Of a stretch of DNA of 64,000 nt, positions 50,609-61,365 are shown in pieces. The first letter of the stretch is position 1. Every line of letters begins with the position of its first letter. This DNA is from Actinomadura rubteroloni (GTDB lineage: Bacteria > Actinomycetota > Actinomycetes > Streptosporangiales > Streptosporangiaceae): the NCBI RefSeq assembly GCF_002911665.1, contig NZ_MTBP01000004.1, forward strand, positions 248,001 to 312,000. The letters run 5' to 3'. The position numbers and the translations under genes are program-made. The notes beneath the pieces were generated by a model. It did not search any database, was not told where the DNA came from, and saw only the letters and a program-made list of their open reading frames with translations.

Positions 50609-51720
50609 AGCGCCGCGTCGACGGCGTCGGGCGCGAGGATGCGGTCCAGGACCATCGCCGCGCAGCCGATCAGGCCCGCCGCGTCGCCGAGCGCGCTCGG
50701 CTCGATCCGCAGCCGGCTCGTCGCCGGGGCCGTCGCGCGCCGGTAGACCTCGGCGCGGACGCCCGCGACCAGCGGCTCGTAGGCGCCGGTGAGGTCGCCG
50801 CCGAGCACGACCAGCTCCGGGTTCAGCAGGTTCACCGCGCCCGCGATGACGGTGCCGATCCGTCCGCCCGCCTCGCGGACGAGCGCGACCGCGTCCGGGT
50901 CGCCCGCGCGGGCCAGCGCCGACAGCGCGGCCAGGTCGGCGGCGGGGGAGCGGGCCAGCAGCGCGGCGCCGCCCGCGACGGCCTCCAGGCAGTCGGCGGC
51001 GCCGCACCGGCAGGGCGTCCCGCCGCCGCCCGCGACCGCGATGTGCCCGATCTCGCCCGCCGCCCCGAACGCGCCGCGCTGGATCCGGCCGCCCATGATC
51101 AGCCCGGCGCCGATGCCGGTGGACAGCTTGACGAACAGGACGTCGCCGGCGCCGCGCGCCGCGCCCGCGTGGTGCTCGCCGAGCGCCGCCGCGTTCACCT
51201 CGTTGTCCAGGAACGCCGGGACGCCGAACCGCGCGGCGACGGCCGGGGACGGGTCCGAGCCCGCCCACCGGCCCGCCTCCATCGCGTCCGGCACGCCGAG
51301 GCCCGCGCCGCGCACCGGGACGAGCGGCGCGTCGAGCTTGGCGAGCAGGTCGTCCCAGCCGTCCAGCAGCCGGGGCAGCGCCTCGGCCGGGGACGCGCCG
51401 GGCGGCAGGTCGGCGTCGGAGCTGATGACGACCCGTCCGGCGAGGTCGCAGACGGCGAGCTGGCCGCGCGAGTGCCCGAGGTTGGCGACCAGGACCGTCC
51501 CGCCGGACGCGTCGAACTCCAGGCGCGCGGGCGGCCGGCCGCCGGTGGACGGCCCGTCCGCGCGCTCGGTGAGCAGCCCGGCGGCGAGCAGCGCGGCGAC
51601 GCGCGCGGCGACGGCGGGCCGCGACAGGCCGGTGACGCGGCCGAGTTCGGCGCGGGTGCCGACGCCCTCGACGCGGACGAGGCGCAGCAGGTCGCCACCG
51701 GTGGCGGGACGTCTGGTCAT
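50605..51720 (-). CDS. ROK family transcriptional regulator
   Basis: 371 residues. An N-terminal winged helix (LRLVRVEGVGTRAELGRVTG, LSRPAVAARVAALLAAGLL) is followed by a ROK sugar-kinase-like domain with GEIGHIAV and the zinc motif CRCGAADCLEAVAGG. It is divergent from the Entner-Doudoroff operon at 51873 and is its probable sugar-responsive repressor. The ATG is at 51720. The kinase-like motif STGIGAGLIMGG is present, so sugar binding is likely. Confidence 0.92.
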   Translation of the reverse strand: MTRRPATGGDLLRLVRVEGVGTRAELGRVTGLSRPAVAARVAALLAAGLLTERADGPSTGGRPPARLEFDASGGTVLVANLGHSRGQLAVCDLAGRVVISSDADLPPGASPAEALPRLLDGWDDLLAKLDAPLVPVRGAGLGVPDAMEAGRWAGSDPSPAVAARFGVPAFLDNEVNAAALGEHHAGAARGAGDVLFVKLSTGIGAGLIMGGRIQRGAFGAAGEIGHIAVAGGGGTPCRCGAADCLEAVAGGAALLARSPAADLAALSALARAGDPDAVALVREAGGRIGTVIAGAVNLLNPELVVLGGDLTGAYEPLVAGVRAEVYRRATAPATSRLRIEPSALGDAAGLIGCAAMVLDRILAPDAVDAAL

Positions 51721-51752
51721 CCCGCCAGTGAAGCACGGCCGAATTCGGTTCG

Positions 51753-51765
51753 TCCATTTGATGGA
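51753..51765. promoter_or_regulatory. Candidate operator between ROK gene and edd operon
   Basis: TCCAT (51753-51757) and ATGGA (51761-51765) form an inverted repeat around TTG, in an AT-richer part of the 152-base divergent region. It is 32 bases upstream of the ROK start. A ROK regulator site is a reasonable guess, but the arms are short. Confidence 0.35.
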
Positions 51766-51872
51766 AGTTCGGGTCTTTTGTCAGCTGGGCTGCGAAAGTA
51801 CGCTTGTCGCGATCGCCGATGTCTCGGTAGGTTGCGGCACGCCGCCCGATCCCGCCCCGAGGAGCGTCACCC

Positions 51873-53687
51873 GTGAGCAGCCCGCATCCCGTCCTCGCCC
51901 GCGTCACCGCCCGGATCGCCGAGCGCAGCGCCGCGACCCGCGCCGCCTACCTGGACCGGATCGCCGACGCCCGGCTCGCCGGGCCCGCGCGCGGCGCGCT
52001 CGGCTGCGCCAACCTCGCCCACGGCTTCGCCGCCTGCTCGCCCGGCGACAAGCTGCTGCTGCGCGGCGCCGCCACCCCGAACATCGCGATCGTGTCCGCC
52101 TACAACGACATGCTGTCGGCGCACCAGCCGCTCAAGGACTACCCCGACCGGCTGAAGGCCGTGATCGCGGCGGCGGGCGGCACCGCGCAGTTCGCGGGCG
52201 GCGTCCCCGCGATGTGCGACGGCATCACGCAGGGCCGCGCGGGCATGGAGCTGTCGCTGTTCAGCCGGGACGTCGTCGCGATGGCCACCGCGATCGCGCT
52301 GTCGCACGACATGTTCGACGGGGCGCTGCTGCTCGGCGTCTGCGACAAGATCGTCCCGGGGCTGGTGATCGGCGCGCTGACGTTCGGGCACCTGCCCGCG
52401 ATCCTCGTCCCGGCCGGGCCGATGGCGTCCGGGCTGCCGAACGCCGAGAAGGCCGCCGTCCGCAAGCGCCACGCCGCCGGGGAGATCGGCCGCGACGAAC
52501 TGCTCGCCGCCGAGGCCGAGTCCTACCACTCGCCGGGCACCTGCACGTTCTACGGCACCGCGAACTCCAACCAGCTCCTCATGGAGGTCATGGGCCTGCA
52601 CCTGCCGGGCGCGAGCTTCGTCCCGCCGGGCACGCCGCTGCGCGACGCGCTCACCGACGCCGCCGGGCGCCGCGTCCTGGAGCTGACCGCGCTCGGGACC
52701 GCGTACACGCCGGTCGGGGAGCTGCTGGACGAGCGGGCGTTCGCCAACGCCGTCGTCGCGCTGCTGGCCACCGGCGGGTCGACCAACCACACGCTGCACC
52801 TGGTCGCGATGGCCGCCGCCGCGGGCCTGGAGCTGACCTGGGACGACTTCGACGAGCTGTCCCGCGTCACGCCGCTGCTCACCCGGCTCTACCCCAACGG
52901 CACCGCCGACGTGAACCACTTCCACGCGGCGGGCGGAACGGCGTTCCTCATCGGCGAGCTGATCGACGCGGGCCTGCTGCACGCCGACGCCCGCACGGTC
53001 GGCGGCGCCACCCTGGCCGACTACCGCTCGGTCCCCGCGCTGGACGGTGACGCGCTCGCCTACACGCCCGTCCCCGCCGAGTCCGGCGACCGGACGGTCC
53101 TGCGTCCCGTCGCCGACCCGTTCGACGAGCACGGCGGCCTGCACACCGTGACGGGCAACCTCGGCCGCGCGGTCGTCAAGGTGTCGGCGGTCGCGCCCGA
53201 GCGCCGCGTCGTGGAGGCACCGGCCCGCGTGTTCGCGTCCCAGGACGAGTTGCAGCGCGCGTTCAAGGCGGGCGAGCTGGAGCACGACCTCGTGGCCGTC
53301 GTCCGCTTCCAGGGGCCGAGCGCCAACGGGATGCCCGAGCTGCACAAGCTCACCCCGCCGCTGTCGGTCCTCCAGGACCGGGGCCACCGCGTCGCGCTCG
53401 TCACCGACGGGCGGATGTCGGGGGCGTCGGGCTCGGTGCCCGCCGCGATCCACGTGTCGCCCGAGGCGGCGGCGGGCGGGCCGCTGGCCAGGGTCCGCGA
53501 CGGCGACGTCGTCCGGCTCGACGCCGACAAGGGCCTGCTCGAAGTGCTCGTCCCCGACGACGAGCTGGCCGCCCGGGAGCCCGCCGGGGGCGCTCCCGGG
53601 CCGGCGGCCGGCACCGGGCGGGAGCTGTTCGCCGCGTTCCGCGCGGCGGTCGGCCCCGCCGAACTGGGCGCCGGGACGTTCCGGTGA
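51873..53687 (+). CDS. edd: Phosphogluconate dehydratase (Entner-Doudoroff)
   Basis: 604 residues, IlvD/Edd family, converting 6-phosphogluconate to KDPG. It has the family motifs with iron-sulfur cysteines: PAMCDGITQGRAGMELSLFS, LLGVCDKIVPG and GTCTFYGTANSN, plus GRMSGASGSVPAAIH near the C-terminus. The length and GTCTF/NSNQ details favour Edd over dihydroxyacid dehydratase, and the linked glk and eda genes settle it. The GTG start at 51873 fits the conserved beginning. The stop overlaps the glk start (GTGA). Confidence 0.95.
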   Translation: MSSPHPVLARVTARIAERSAATRAAYLDRIADARLAGPARGALGCANLAHGFAACSPGDKLLLRGAATPNIAIVSAYNDMLSAHQPLKDYPDRLKAVIAAAGGTAQFAGGVPAMCDGITQGRAGMELSLFSRDVVAMATAIALSHDMFDGALLLGVCDKIVPGLVIGALTFGHLPAILVPAGPMASGLPNAEKAAVRKRHAAGEIGRDELLAAEAESYHSPGTCTFYGTANSNQLLMEVMGLHLPGASFVPPGTPLRDALTDAAGRRVLELTALGTAYTPVGELLDERAFANAVVALLATGGSTNHTLHLVAMAAAAGLELTWDDFDELSRVTPLLTRLYPNGTADVNHFHAAGGTAFLIGELIDAGLLHADARTVGGATLADYRSVPALDGDALAYTPVPAESGDRTVLRPVADPFDEHGGLHTVTGNLGRAVVKVSAVAPERRVVEAPARVFASQDELQRAFKAGELEHDLVAVVRFQGPSANGMPELHKLTPPLSVLQDRGHRVALVTDGRMSGASGSVPAAIHVSPEAAAGGPLARVRDGDVVRLDADKGLLEVLVPDDELAAREPAGGAPGPAAGTGRELFAAFRAAVGPAELGAGTFR

Positions 53688-54640
53688 CGCGCCCCTGGCT
53701 CGTCGCCGACATCGGCGGCACCAACGCCCGCTTCGCGCTGCTGGACGGCCCCGGCGCCCCGCCCGAGCGCCTGGCCGTCCTGCCCACCGCCGGGCATGCC
53801 GGGCTCACCGAGACCGCCGCCGCCTACCTGGAGCGGCACGCGTCCGGGGTCCGGCCCGCCGCCGCGTGCCTGGCCGTCGCGGGCCCGGTCGCGGGCGGCC
53901 GGTTCCGGCTGACCAACGCGGGCTGGCCCGCCGACACCGCCGACAGCGTCGCCGCCCGGCTCGGCATCCCGCACGTGGACGTCATCAACGACTTCGAGGC
54001 CCTCGCCCGCGCCCTGCCCGTCCTCGGCCCCGCCGACGTCGCCGACATCGGCCCGCCGGTCCCGTCCGGCGACGGGCCGCTCGCCGTCGTCGGCCCCGGC
54101 ACCGGGCTCGGCACGGCGGGCCTCGTGCGCACGCCGTCCGGCTGGGTGCCGCTGCCCGGCGAGGGCGGCCAGGTCGACGCGCCCGCCGCCACCGACCGCG
54201 AGATCGAGGTCGTGCGGCTGCTGCGCGCCGAGCACGGGTCGGGCGCCGCCGAGCTGCTGCTGTCCGGGAACGGACTCGCCCGCCTGTACCGGTATCTGGC
54301 GGCGCTCGACGGCGACCCGGCCCGTCCGCTCACCGCCGCGCAGATCTGCGCGCGCGAGGACGACCGGCGCTGCGCCGAGGCCGTCGCGATGTTCTGCGCG
54401 CTGCTCGGCTCGTACGCGGGCAACGTCGCGCTGACGCTCGGGGCGCGCGGCGGCGTCCACCTCGGCGGCGGCATCCTGCCGCGCATCGCGGGGGCGCTGC
54501 GCGCGAGCGCGTTCCGCACCCGGTTCGAGGCCAAGCCGCCGGTCGCCGAGTACCTGGCCGCGATCCCGACGCGGCTGATCGTCCATCCCGGCCCGGCCCT
54601 GGCCGGGGCCGCCGCCAAACTCGCCCTGGAGGCCGCGTGA
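53684..54640 (+). CDS. glk: Glucokinase (Glk type)
   Basis: 318 residues. It belongs to the proteobacterial-type glucokinase family: VADIGGTNARFALL (phosphate 1), VINDFEALARALP, GPGTGLGTAGLV, GEGGQVDAPA and LGARGGVHLGGGILPRI. It phosphorylates glucose for the Entner-Doudoroff route. Most actinobacteria use a ROK glucokinase, so this one belongs to the operon. It is coupled to both neighbours by GTGA overlaps. Confidence 0.94.
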   Translation: MTRPWLVADIGGTNARFALLDGPGAPPERLAVLPTAGHAGLTETAAAYLERHASGVRPAAACLAVAGPVAGGRFRLTNAGWPADTADSVAARLGIPHVDVINDFEALARALPVLGPADVADIGPPVPSGDGPLAVVGPGTGLGTAGLVRTPSGWVPLPGEGGQVDAPAATDREIEVVRLLRAEHGSGAAELLLSGNGLARLYRYLAALDGDPARPLTAAQICAREDDRRCAEAVAMFCALLGSYAGNVALTLGARGGVHLGGGILPRIAGALRASAFRTRFEAKPPVAEYLAAIPTRLIVHPGPALAGAAAKLALEAA

Positions 54641-55257
54641 ACGCCGACTCTCTGCTCGACCTCGCCCCGGTGGTGCCGGTGGTCGTCCTGGACGACGCCG
54701 GCGCCGCCGTCCCGCTCGCCCGCGCGCTCGTCGCGGGCGGCCTGCCGGTCATCGAGCTGACGCTGCGCACGCCCGCCGCGCTGCCCGCGATCGAGCGCGT
54801 CGCCGCCGAGGTCCCGGACGCGGTCGTCGGCGCGGGCACCGTCGTGCGCCGCGCGGACGCCGAGCGGGCCGCCAAGGCGGGCGCCCGGTTCCTCGTCAGC
54901 CCCGGCTGCACGCCCGCGCTGCGCGCCGCGATGGCCGACACCGGCGTGCCGTTCCTGCCCGGCGTCGCGACGGCGTCCGAGGCGCTGGCCCTGCTGGAGG
55001 AGGGCGTGACGGCCCTGAAGTTCTTCCCCGCCGAGGCGGCGGGCGGCGTGCCCTACCTGAAGGCGCTCGGCGGGCCGCTGCCGCAGGCCCGCTTCTGCCC
55101 GACCGGCGGCGTGACGCTCGCGAACGCGCCCGGCTATCTCGGGTTGCCGAACGTCGGCTGCGTCGGCGGGACGTGGCTGACGCCGCGCGACGCGATCGCC
55201 GCCGGGGACTGGACGCGGATCGAGGAGCTGGCCCGCACCGCCGCCGCGCTGCGCTGA
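54637..55257 (+). CDS. eda: KDPG aldolase
   Basis: 206 residues. 2-dehydro-3-deoxyphosphogluconate aldolase cleaves KDPG to pyruvate and glyceraldehyde-3-phosphate. Motifs: GGLPVIELTLRTP, VGAGTVVRRADAE, RFLVSPGCTPAL and the Schiff-base Lys in ALKFFPAEAAGG. PTGGV and the terminal VGGTWLTP complete the TIM barrel. It is the last gene of the edd-glk-eda operon, its GTG overlapping the glk stop. A complete Entner-Doudoroff branch is thus encoded. Confidence 0.95.
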   Translation: MNADSLLDLAPVVPVVVLDDAGAAVPLARALVAGGLPVIELTLRTPAALPAIERVAAEVPDAVVGAGTVVRRADAERAAKAGARFLVSPGCTPALRAAMADTGVPFLPGVATASEALALLEEGVTALKFFPAEAAGGVPYLKALGGPLPQARFCPTGGVTLANAPGYLGLPNVGCVGGTWLTPRDAIAAGDWTRIEELARTAAALR

Positions 55258-55289
55258 CGGTCACCGGGACGTCCCCCGCCGGAGGGGTT

Positions 55290-55934
55290 GTGTTCTCCGG
55301 CGGGACGTCTACCGTGGTCGGCGTGGCCTTCCGTCGTACGGGCGGCACCCCGCCCGCACCGCCTGCACCGACCGTCCCCCGGGTCCGGATCGCCGCGCGC
55401 GACCCGGCGGTCGCCGGGCGGCTGGCCGCCGCGCTGACCGGCGCCGGGCTGGCGGAGACGTCCGGCGAGCCGCCCGACGTCGTCCTGCTCGATCTCGGGC
55501 CGCCCCGCGAAGGGCTCGCCGTCCTCGCCGGGCTGCTCGCCGGGGACGGGCCGCCCGCCGTGCTCGTGCTGACCGGTGAGCGGCCCGACCGGCACGTCCT
55601 GCGGGCGCTGCGCGCGGGCGCGCGGGGGTTCGTGCCCGGCGCGCTCACCGGGGCCGCGCTCGCCGACGCGGTCCGCGCGGCGGCGGCCGGACGGACCGTG
55701 CTCGGCCCCGGCGAGCCGCCCGGCCCGGCCGCGCTCGGCCGGGTGCGGGCGCTGCCGGAGGCGGACGCCGCCGTCCTCGCCTGTCTCGGCGAGGGCCTGT
55801 CGGACCGGCAGATCGCGCGGTGCCTGCGGCTGCGCCGCGGATCCGCCGACCGGCACGTCGCCCGCGTCGTCGGCCGGCTCGGGTGCGCCGACCGGGTCGA
55901 GGCGGGGCTGCTCGCCTTCGCTGCGGGCCTCTAG
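55290..55934 (+). CDS. Degenerate NarL/LuxR-type response regulator
   Basis: About 214 residues if the GTG at 55290 (after GGAGGGG) is used; the GTG at 55323 is an alternative. The receiver-like domain keeps the Asp (DVVLLDLG) and VLVLTGE. The acidic pair is missing (RIAARDPAV instead of LVDDD) and the usual Lys before the C-terminal turn is Arg (ARGFVPG). The C-terminal helix-turn-helix (LACLGEGLSDRQIARCLRLR, SADRHVARVVGRL) resembles LuxR. No histidine kinase is adjacent. It may work without phosphorylation. Confidence 0.7.
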   Translation: MFSGGTSTVVGVAFRRTGGTPPAPPAPTVPRVRIAARDPAVAGRLAAALTGAGLAETSGEPPDVVLLDLGPPREGLAVLAGLLAGDGPPAVLVLTGERPDRHVLRALRAGARGFVPGALTGAALADAVRAAAAGRTVLGPGEPPGPAALGRVRALPEADAAVLACLGEGLSDRQIARCLRLRRGSADRHVARVVGRLGCADRVEAGLLAFAAGL

Positions 55935-56431
55935 ACCCGCTGCGACCCGTGGCGGCGCCGGGCGTGGACGAACGCGCGTCCCGTCCAGGCCACCAGCGCG
56001 ATCGTGAACACGGCGGCGAACGCCGCGCCGATCCCGGCCGTCCACAGCAGCGCGGCGAACATCAGCGCCAGGAGCGGGAACACCGCGCGCTGCCGGTGGT
56101 GGTGCGGGCGGCCGTGCCGGAAGCCCCGGTGCAGGTCGCGCTGCGCCCGTGCCTGCGTGCGCATCGCCTGCCGCATCGCGTGCTGCATCTCGCGTCCGCC
56201 GAGCGGCCCGAAGACGGCCCGGAACGGGAACTCCGGCTCGGGCAGGCCGTTCGGGCCGGGCAGGTCGGCGACGAGCCGCCGCAGGTCCCCGGTGGTCTTG
56301 GCGGACAGGACGCCGTCCAGCCGCTCCTCCAGCTCGCCCCGGTCCAGCCGGCCCTGCGCGAAGTGGTCGTGCAGGGCCGTCGCCACGGCGTCGCGCTCGG
56401 TGTCGCCGACGCGCAGGTCGTCGGTGGTCAC
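55931..56431 (-). CDS. DUF1707 domain membrane protein
   Basis: 166 residues beginning at a GTG that overlaps the padR stop (GTGA). Residues 5-60 are the DUF1707 (SHOCT-like) domain: LRVGDTERDAVATALHDHFA and GRLDRGELEERLDGVLSAKT. A His/Arg-rich stretch (GFRHGRPHHHRQR) and two closely spaced membrane helices (LLALMFAALLWTAGIGAAF) follow. It is probably regulated with the PadR protein and may be its target. The stop overlaps the convergent response-regulator gene in a CTAG. Confidence 0.85.
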   Translation of the reverse strand: MTTDDLRVGDTERDAVATALHDHFAQGRLDRGELEERLDGVLSAKTTGDLRRLVADLPGPNGLPEPEFPFRAVFGPLGGREMQHAMRQAMRTQARAQRDLHRGFRHGRPHHHRQRAVFPLLALMFAALLWTAGIGAAFAAVFTIALVAWTGRAFVHARRRHGSQRV

Positions 56432-57135
56432 GGGTGCTCCTCCGGGTCCGTCGCGGGGGCGTCGGGGGTGCCGTCGGCGGGGGCGTCCCCGGCGAGGATG
56501 CGGTACAGGTCGCGGCGCGCGTCGGCGAGCACCGCGCGGGCCCGCGCGACCTGCTCGGGCGAGCCGGACCGGACGACCTGCATGACGGCCGCGCCGGTCT
56601 GCGCGGCCTCCTTGAACAGGTCCGGGACGTTCTCCCCGAACGCGGGCGTCATCGCCGCCCACGGCTCGGCCAGCTCGTCGGCGTGCTCGGCGGCGTGCGC
56701 GCGGCCCGCGTCGGTGAGCCGGAAGGTGCGGCGCCCGCCCTCCTCCTCGCCCTCGATCAGGCCCTCGTCGGCGAGCTGCTGGAGCGCCGGGTAGACGGCG
56801 CCGGGGCTCGGTCGCCAGCCGCCGCCGCTGCGCTCCTCGATCTCCTGGATGATCTGGTAGCCGTTGCGGGGCTCCTCGGCGAGCAGGCTGAGGATCGCCG
56901 CCCGGACGTTCCCGCGCGGGGCCTTGGGCGGACGTCCGGGCCCGCGCCCGAAGCCGCCGAAGCCGGGCGGGCCGCCGAACGGGACGCCGCCGAACCCGAA
57001 TCCGAAGCCGCCCTCGTGGGCGCCGGGTCCGTCGCCGTGGGCATGGGCGTGCAGGTGCCGGGCGGCCTTGGCGCCGAGGGCGAACGCGCCGAGGGCCTGC
57101 CACGGGCCGGGGCCGGGGCCGGGGGATCCGCGCAT
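56428..57135 (-). CDS. PadR family transcriptional regulator
   Basis: 235 residues. A Gly/Phe/Pro-rich N-terminus with a His-rich stretch (LHAHAHGDGPGAH) is followed by the PadR winged helix (VRAAILSLLAEEPRNGYQII, SPGAVYPALQQLADEGLIEG) at about 78-150. The C-terminal helices end in a Pro/Asp tail. The His-rich part could sense metal. The ATG at 57135 follows AAGGAG. It has an operator-like repeat upstream and is coupled to the DUF1707 gene. Confidence 0.92.
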   Translation of the reverse strand: MRGSPGPGPGPWQALGAFALGAKAARHLHAHAHGDGPGAHEGGFGFGFGGVPFGGPPGFGGFGRGPGRPPKAPRGNVRAAILSLLAEEPRNGYQIIQEIEERSGGGWRPSPGAVYPALQQLADEGLIEGEEEGGRRTFRLTDAGRAHAAEHADELAEPWAAMTPAFGENVPDLFKEAAQTGAAVMQVVRSGSPEQVARARAVLADARRDLYRILAGDAPADGTPDAPATDPEEHP

Positions 57136-57169
57136 CGTGATCTCCTTCTCTCGATCCGTCTGTGATCCT

Positions 57170-57195
57170 TCGCGATACAGCAACGATATATCGCC
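57170..57195. promoter_or_regulatory. PadR operator-like repeat
   Basis: GCGATA (57172-57177) and TATCGC (57189-57194) form an inverted repeat separated by 11 bases, and the right half contains the palindrome CGATATATCG (57184-57193). It lies 35 bases upstream of the padR start, so autoregulation is likely. The same motif occurs before the TetR gene at 26207. Confidence 0.55.
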
Positions 57196-57245
57196 AACGC
57201 TCGGAACGGAAGGGGAGTTCCCGGGATCCCCGCCCGGCCCGGTAA

Positions 57246-57284
57246 CTTGATGTCGAGATAAATCAGAGATAGCTTGACGTCAAG
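57246..57284. promoter_or_regulatory. Paired palindromes upstream of aconitase
   Basis: CTTGATGTCGAG (57246-57257, imperfect) and CTTGACGTCAAG (57273-57284, perfect 12-base palindrome) are spaced 27 bases start to start. The form resembles, from memory, sites bound by the MarR-family regulator TamR upstream of aconitase in Streptomyces. The match is not checked. Confidence 0.5.
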
Positions 57285-57362
57285 AGAATTCCTGCGGAAG
57301 TTAGGCGGACCCGGGTCATGCCCGGGGTCGCGACTACGGCAGGATGCAGGGAAGAGACGAGG

Positions 57363-57417
57363 CCCTGCGGCCGAGGCCCGGAGGGAACGCCCCCCGGGAC
57401 CCGGGCCGCGCGCAGGG
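57363..57417 (+). promoter_or_regulatory. Structured leader of the aconitase mRNA
   Basis: CCCTGCG (57363-57369) pairs with CGCAGGG (57411-57417), with further internal GC pairing. The element lies about 75 bases before the start codon. It could affect translation, or be a target for aconitase itself acting as an RNA-binding protein; neither can be told from sequence. Confidence 0.35.
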
Positions 57418-57492
57418 GTCGCCACAGCCAGAGATTGCGCCGCGTCGTCATGTCCCGGACCGGACCGCGCGGTGGTGACGGAGGAGGAGTCC

Positions 57493-60258
<2,766 letters not shown>

Positions 60259-60269
60259 CCACAACGTGT

Positions 60270-60305
60270 GAAGGGCCGCCTCCCCGGTGCGGGGGGCGGC
60301 CCTTC
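60270..60305 (+). terminator. Hairpin terminator after acnA
   Basis: A 15-base stem (60270-60284 with 60291-60305, one G-T pair) has a six-base loop and starts 12 bases after the stop codon. Confidence 0.75.
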
Positions 60306-60377
60306 CGCTTCGCGGGCCGGCGGACGGGTAGGCCGGGCGTGGAATAAGCGCGCCGGTTCCGGAGATTGGATCCAGGT

Positions 60378-61316
60378 ATGGCAGACCTGAAAACCATAGG
60401 ATCCCTGGACGTCTTCCCGCTCGCGCTCGGCGGCAACGTGTTCGGCTGGACGGCCGACCGCGCGACCTCCTTCGCCGTCCTGGACGGGTACGTCGCGGGC
60501 GGCGGCAACTTCGTGGACACCGCCGACGTCTACAGCGCGTTCGCCCCCGGCAACCGGGGCGGCGAGTCCGAGACGATCATCGGCGAGTGGCTGGCGGCGC
60601 GCGGCAACCGCGACGACGTCGTCATCGCCACCAAGGCCGCCCGGCACCCCGACTACATGGGGCTGAAGCCCGAGACGCTGAAGGCCGCCGCCGACGCGTC
60701 GCTGCGGCGCCTCGGGACGGACCGGATCGACCTGTTCTACACGCACTTCGACGACCCGGACGTCCCGGTGGAGGAGATCGTCACGGCGCTGGACGACCTC
60801 GTCCGGGCCGGGAAGGTCCGCGAGATCGCCGCGTCCAACATCGAGCCGGACCGGCTGGCGGCGTCCGTCGCGTTCAGCGAGGCCGAGGGCAAGGCCCGCT
60901 ACGTCGCGCTCCAGCCGCACTACAACCTCGTGGAGCGCGACGCCTACGAGGGGCCGCTGCTGGACACCGCCGCCCGGCTCGGGCTCGTGCCGCTGCCCTA
61001 CTTCGCGCTGGCGGCGGGGTTCCTGACGGGCAAGTACCGTCCGGGCCAGACCGTGGACAGCGCCCGCGCCGGACGCGCCGCCCAGTACCTGGAGACCGAG
61101 CGCGGCCCGAAGGTGCTCGCCGCGCTGGACGCCGTCGCCCGCGACCGTGACGTTCCGATCCCGTCGATCGCGCTGGCGTGGCTGGCGACGCGGCCGACCG
61201 TCGTCGCGCCGATCGCGTCCGCGCGGACGGTCGGGCAGCTCGGCCCGCTGCTCCGGTTCCCCGGGATCGAGCTGACGGCGGCGGAGGTGGACGCGCTCAC
61301 CGAGGCGTCCGCCTGA
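60378..61316 (+). CDS. Aldo/keto reductase
   Basis: 312 residues. The AKR tetrad is visible: Asp and Tyr in DTADVYSAF, Lys in VIATKAA, His in FYTHFDD. NADPH-binding elements SNIEPDRLAAS and the C-terminal PIASARTVGQLGPL are present. It resembles the AKR11/YghZ-like oxidoreductases. I use the ATG at 60378; a start at 60366 is possible. It is separate from acnA. The substrate is unknown. Confidence 0.9.
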   Translation: MADLKTIGSLDVFPLALGGNVFGWTADRATSFAVLDGYVAGGGNFVDTADVYSAFAPGNRGGESETIIGEWLAARGNRDDVVIATKAARHPDYMGLKPETLKAAADASLRRLGTDRIDLFYTHFDDPDVPVEEIVTALDDLVRAGKVREIAASNIEPDRLAASVAFSEAEGKARYVALQPHYNLVERDAYEGPLLDTAARLGLVPLPYFALAAGFLTGKYRPGQTVDSARAGRAAQYLETERGPKVLAALDAVARDRDVPIPSIALAWLATRPTVVAPIASARTVGQLGPLLRFPGIELTAAEVDALTEASA

Positions 61317-61365
61317 CCCCGTGTGATCCGGTCGTTCAGCCGGGGGTGTACCGTCCTGCGACGTT

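Larger units (their letters stand above)
57136..57492. other. Divergent region between padR and acn
   Basis: No gene is seen. From left to right it holds the PadR-type motif (57170-57195), a pair of CTTGA-TCAAG palindromes (57246-57284) and a structured leader (57363-57417) before the aconitase gene. The leader of aconitase appears to be about 200 bases long. Confidence 0.6.
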
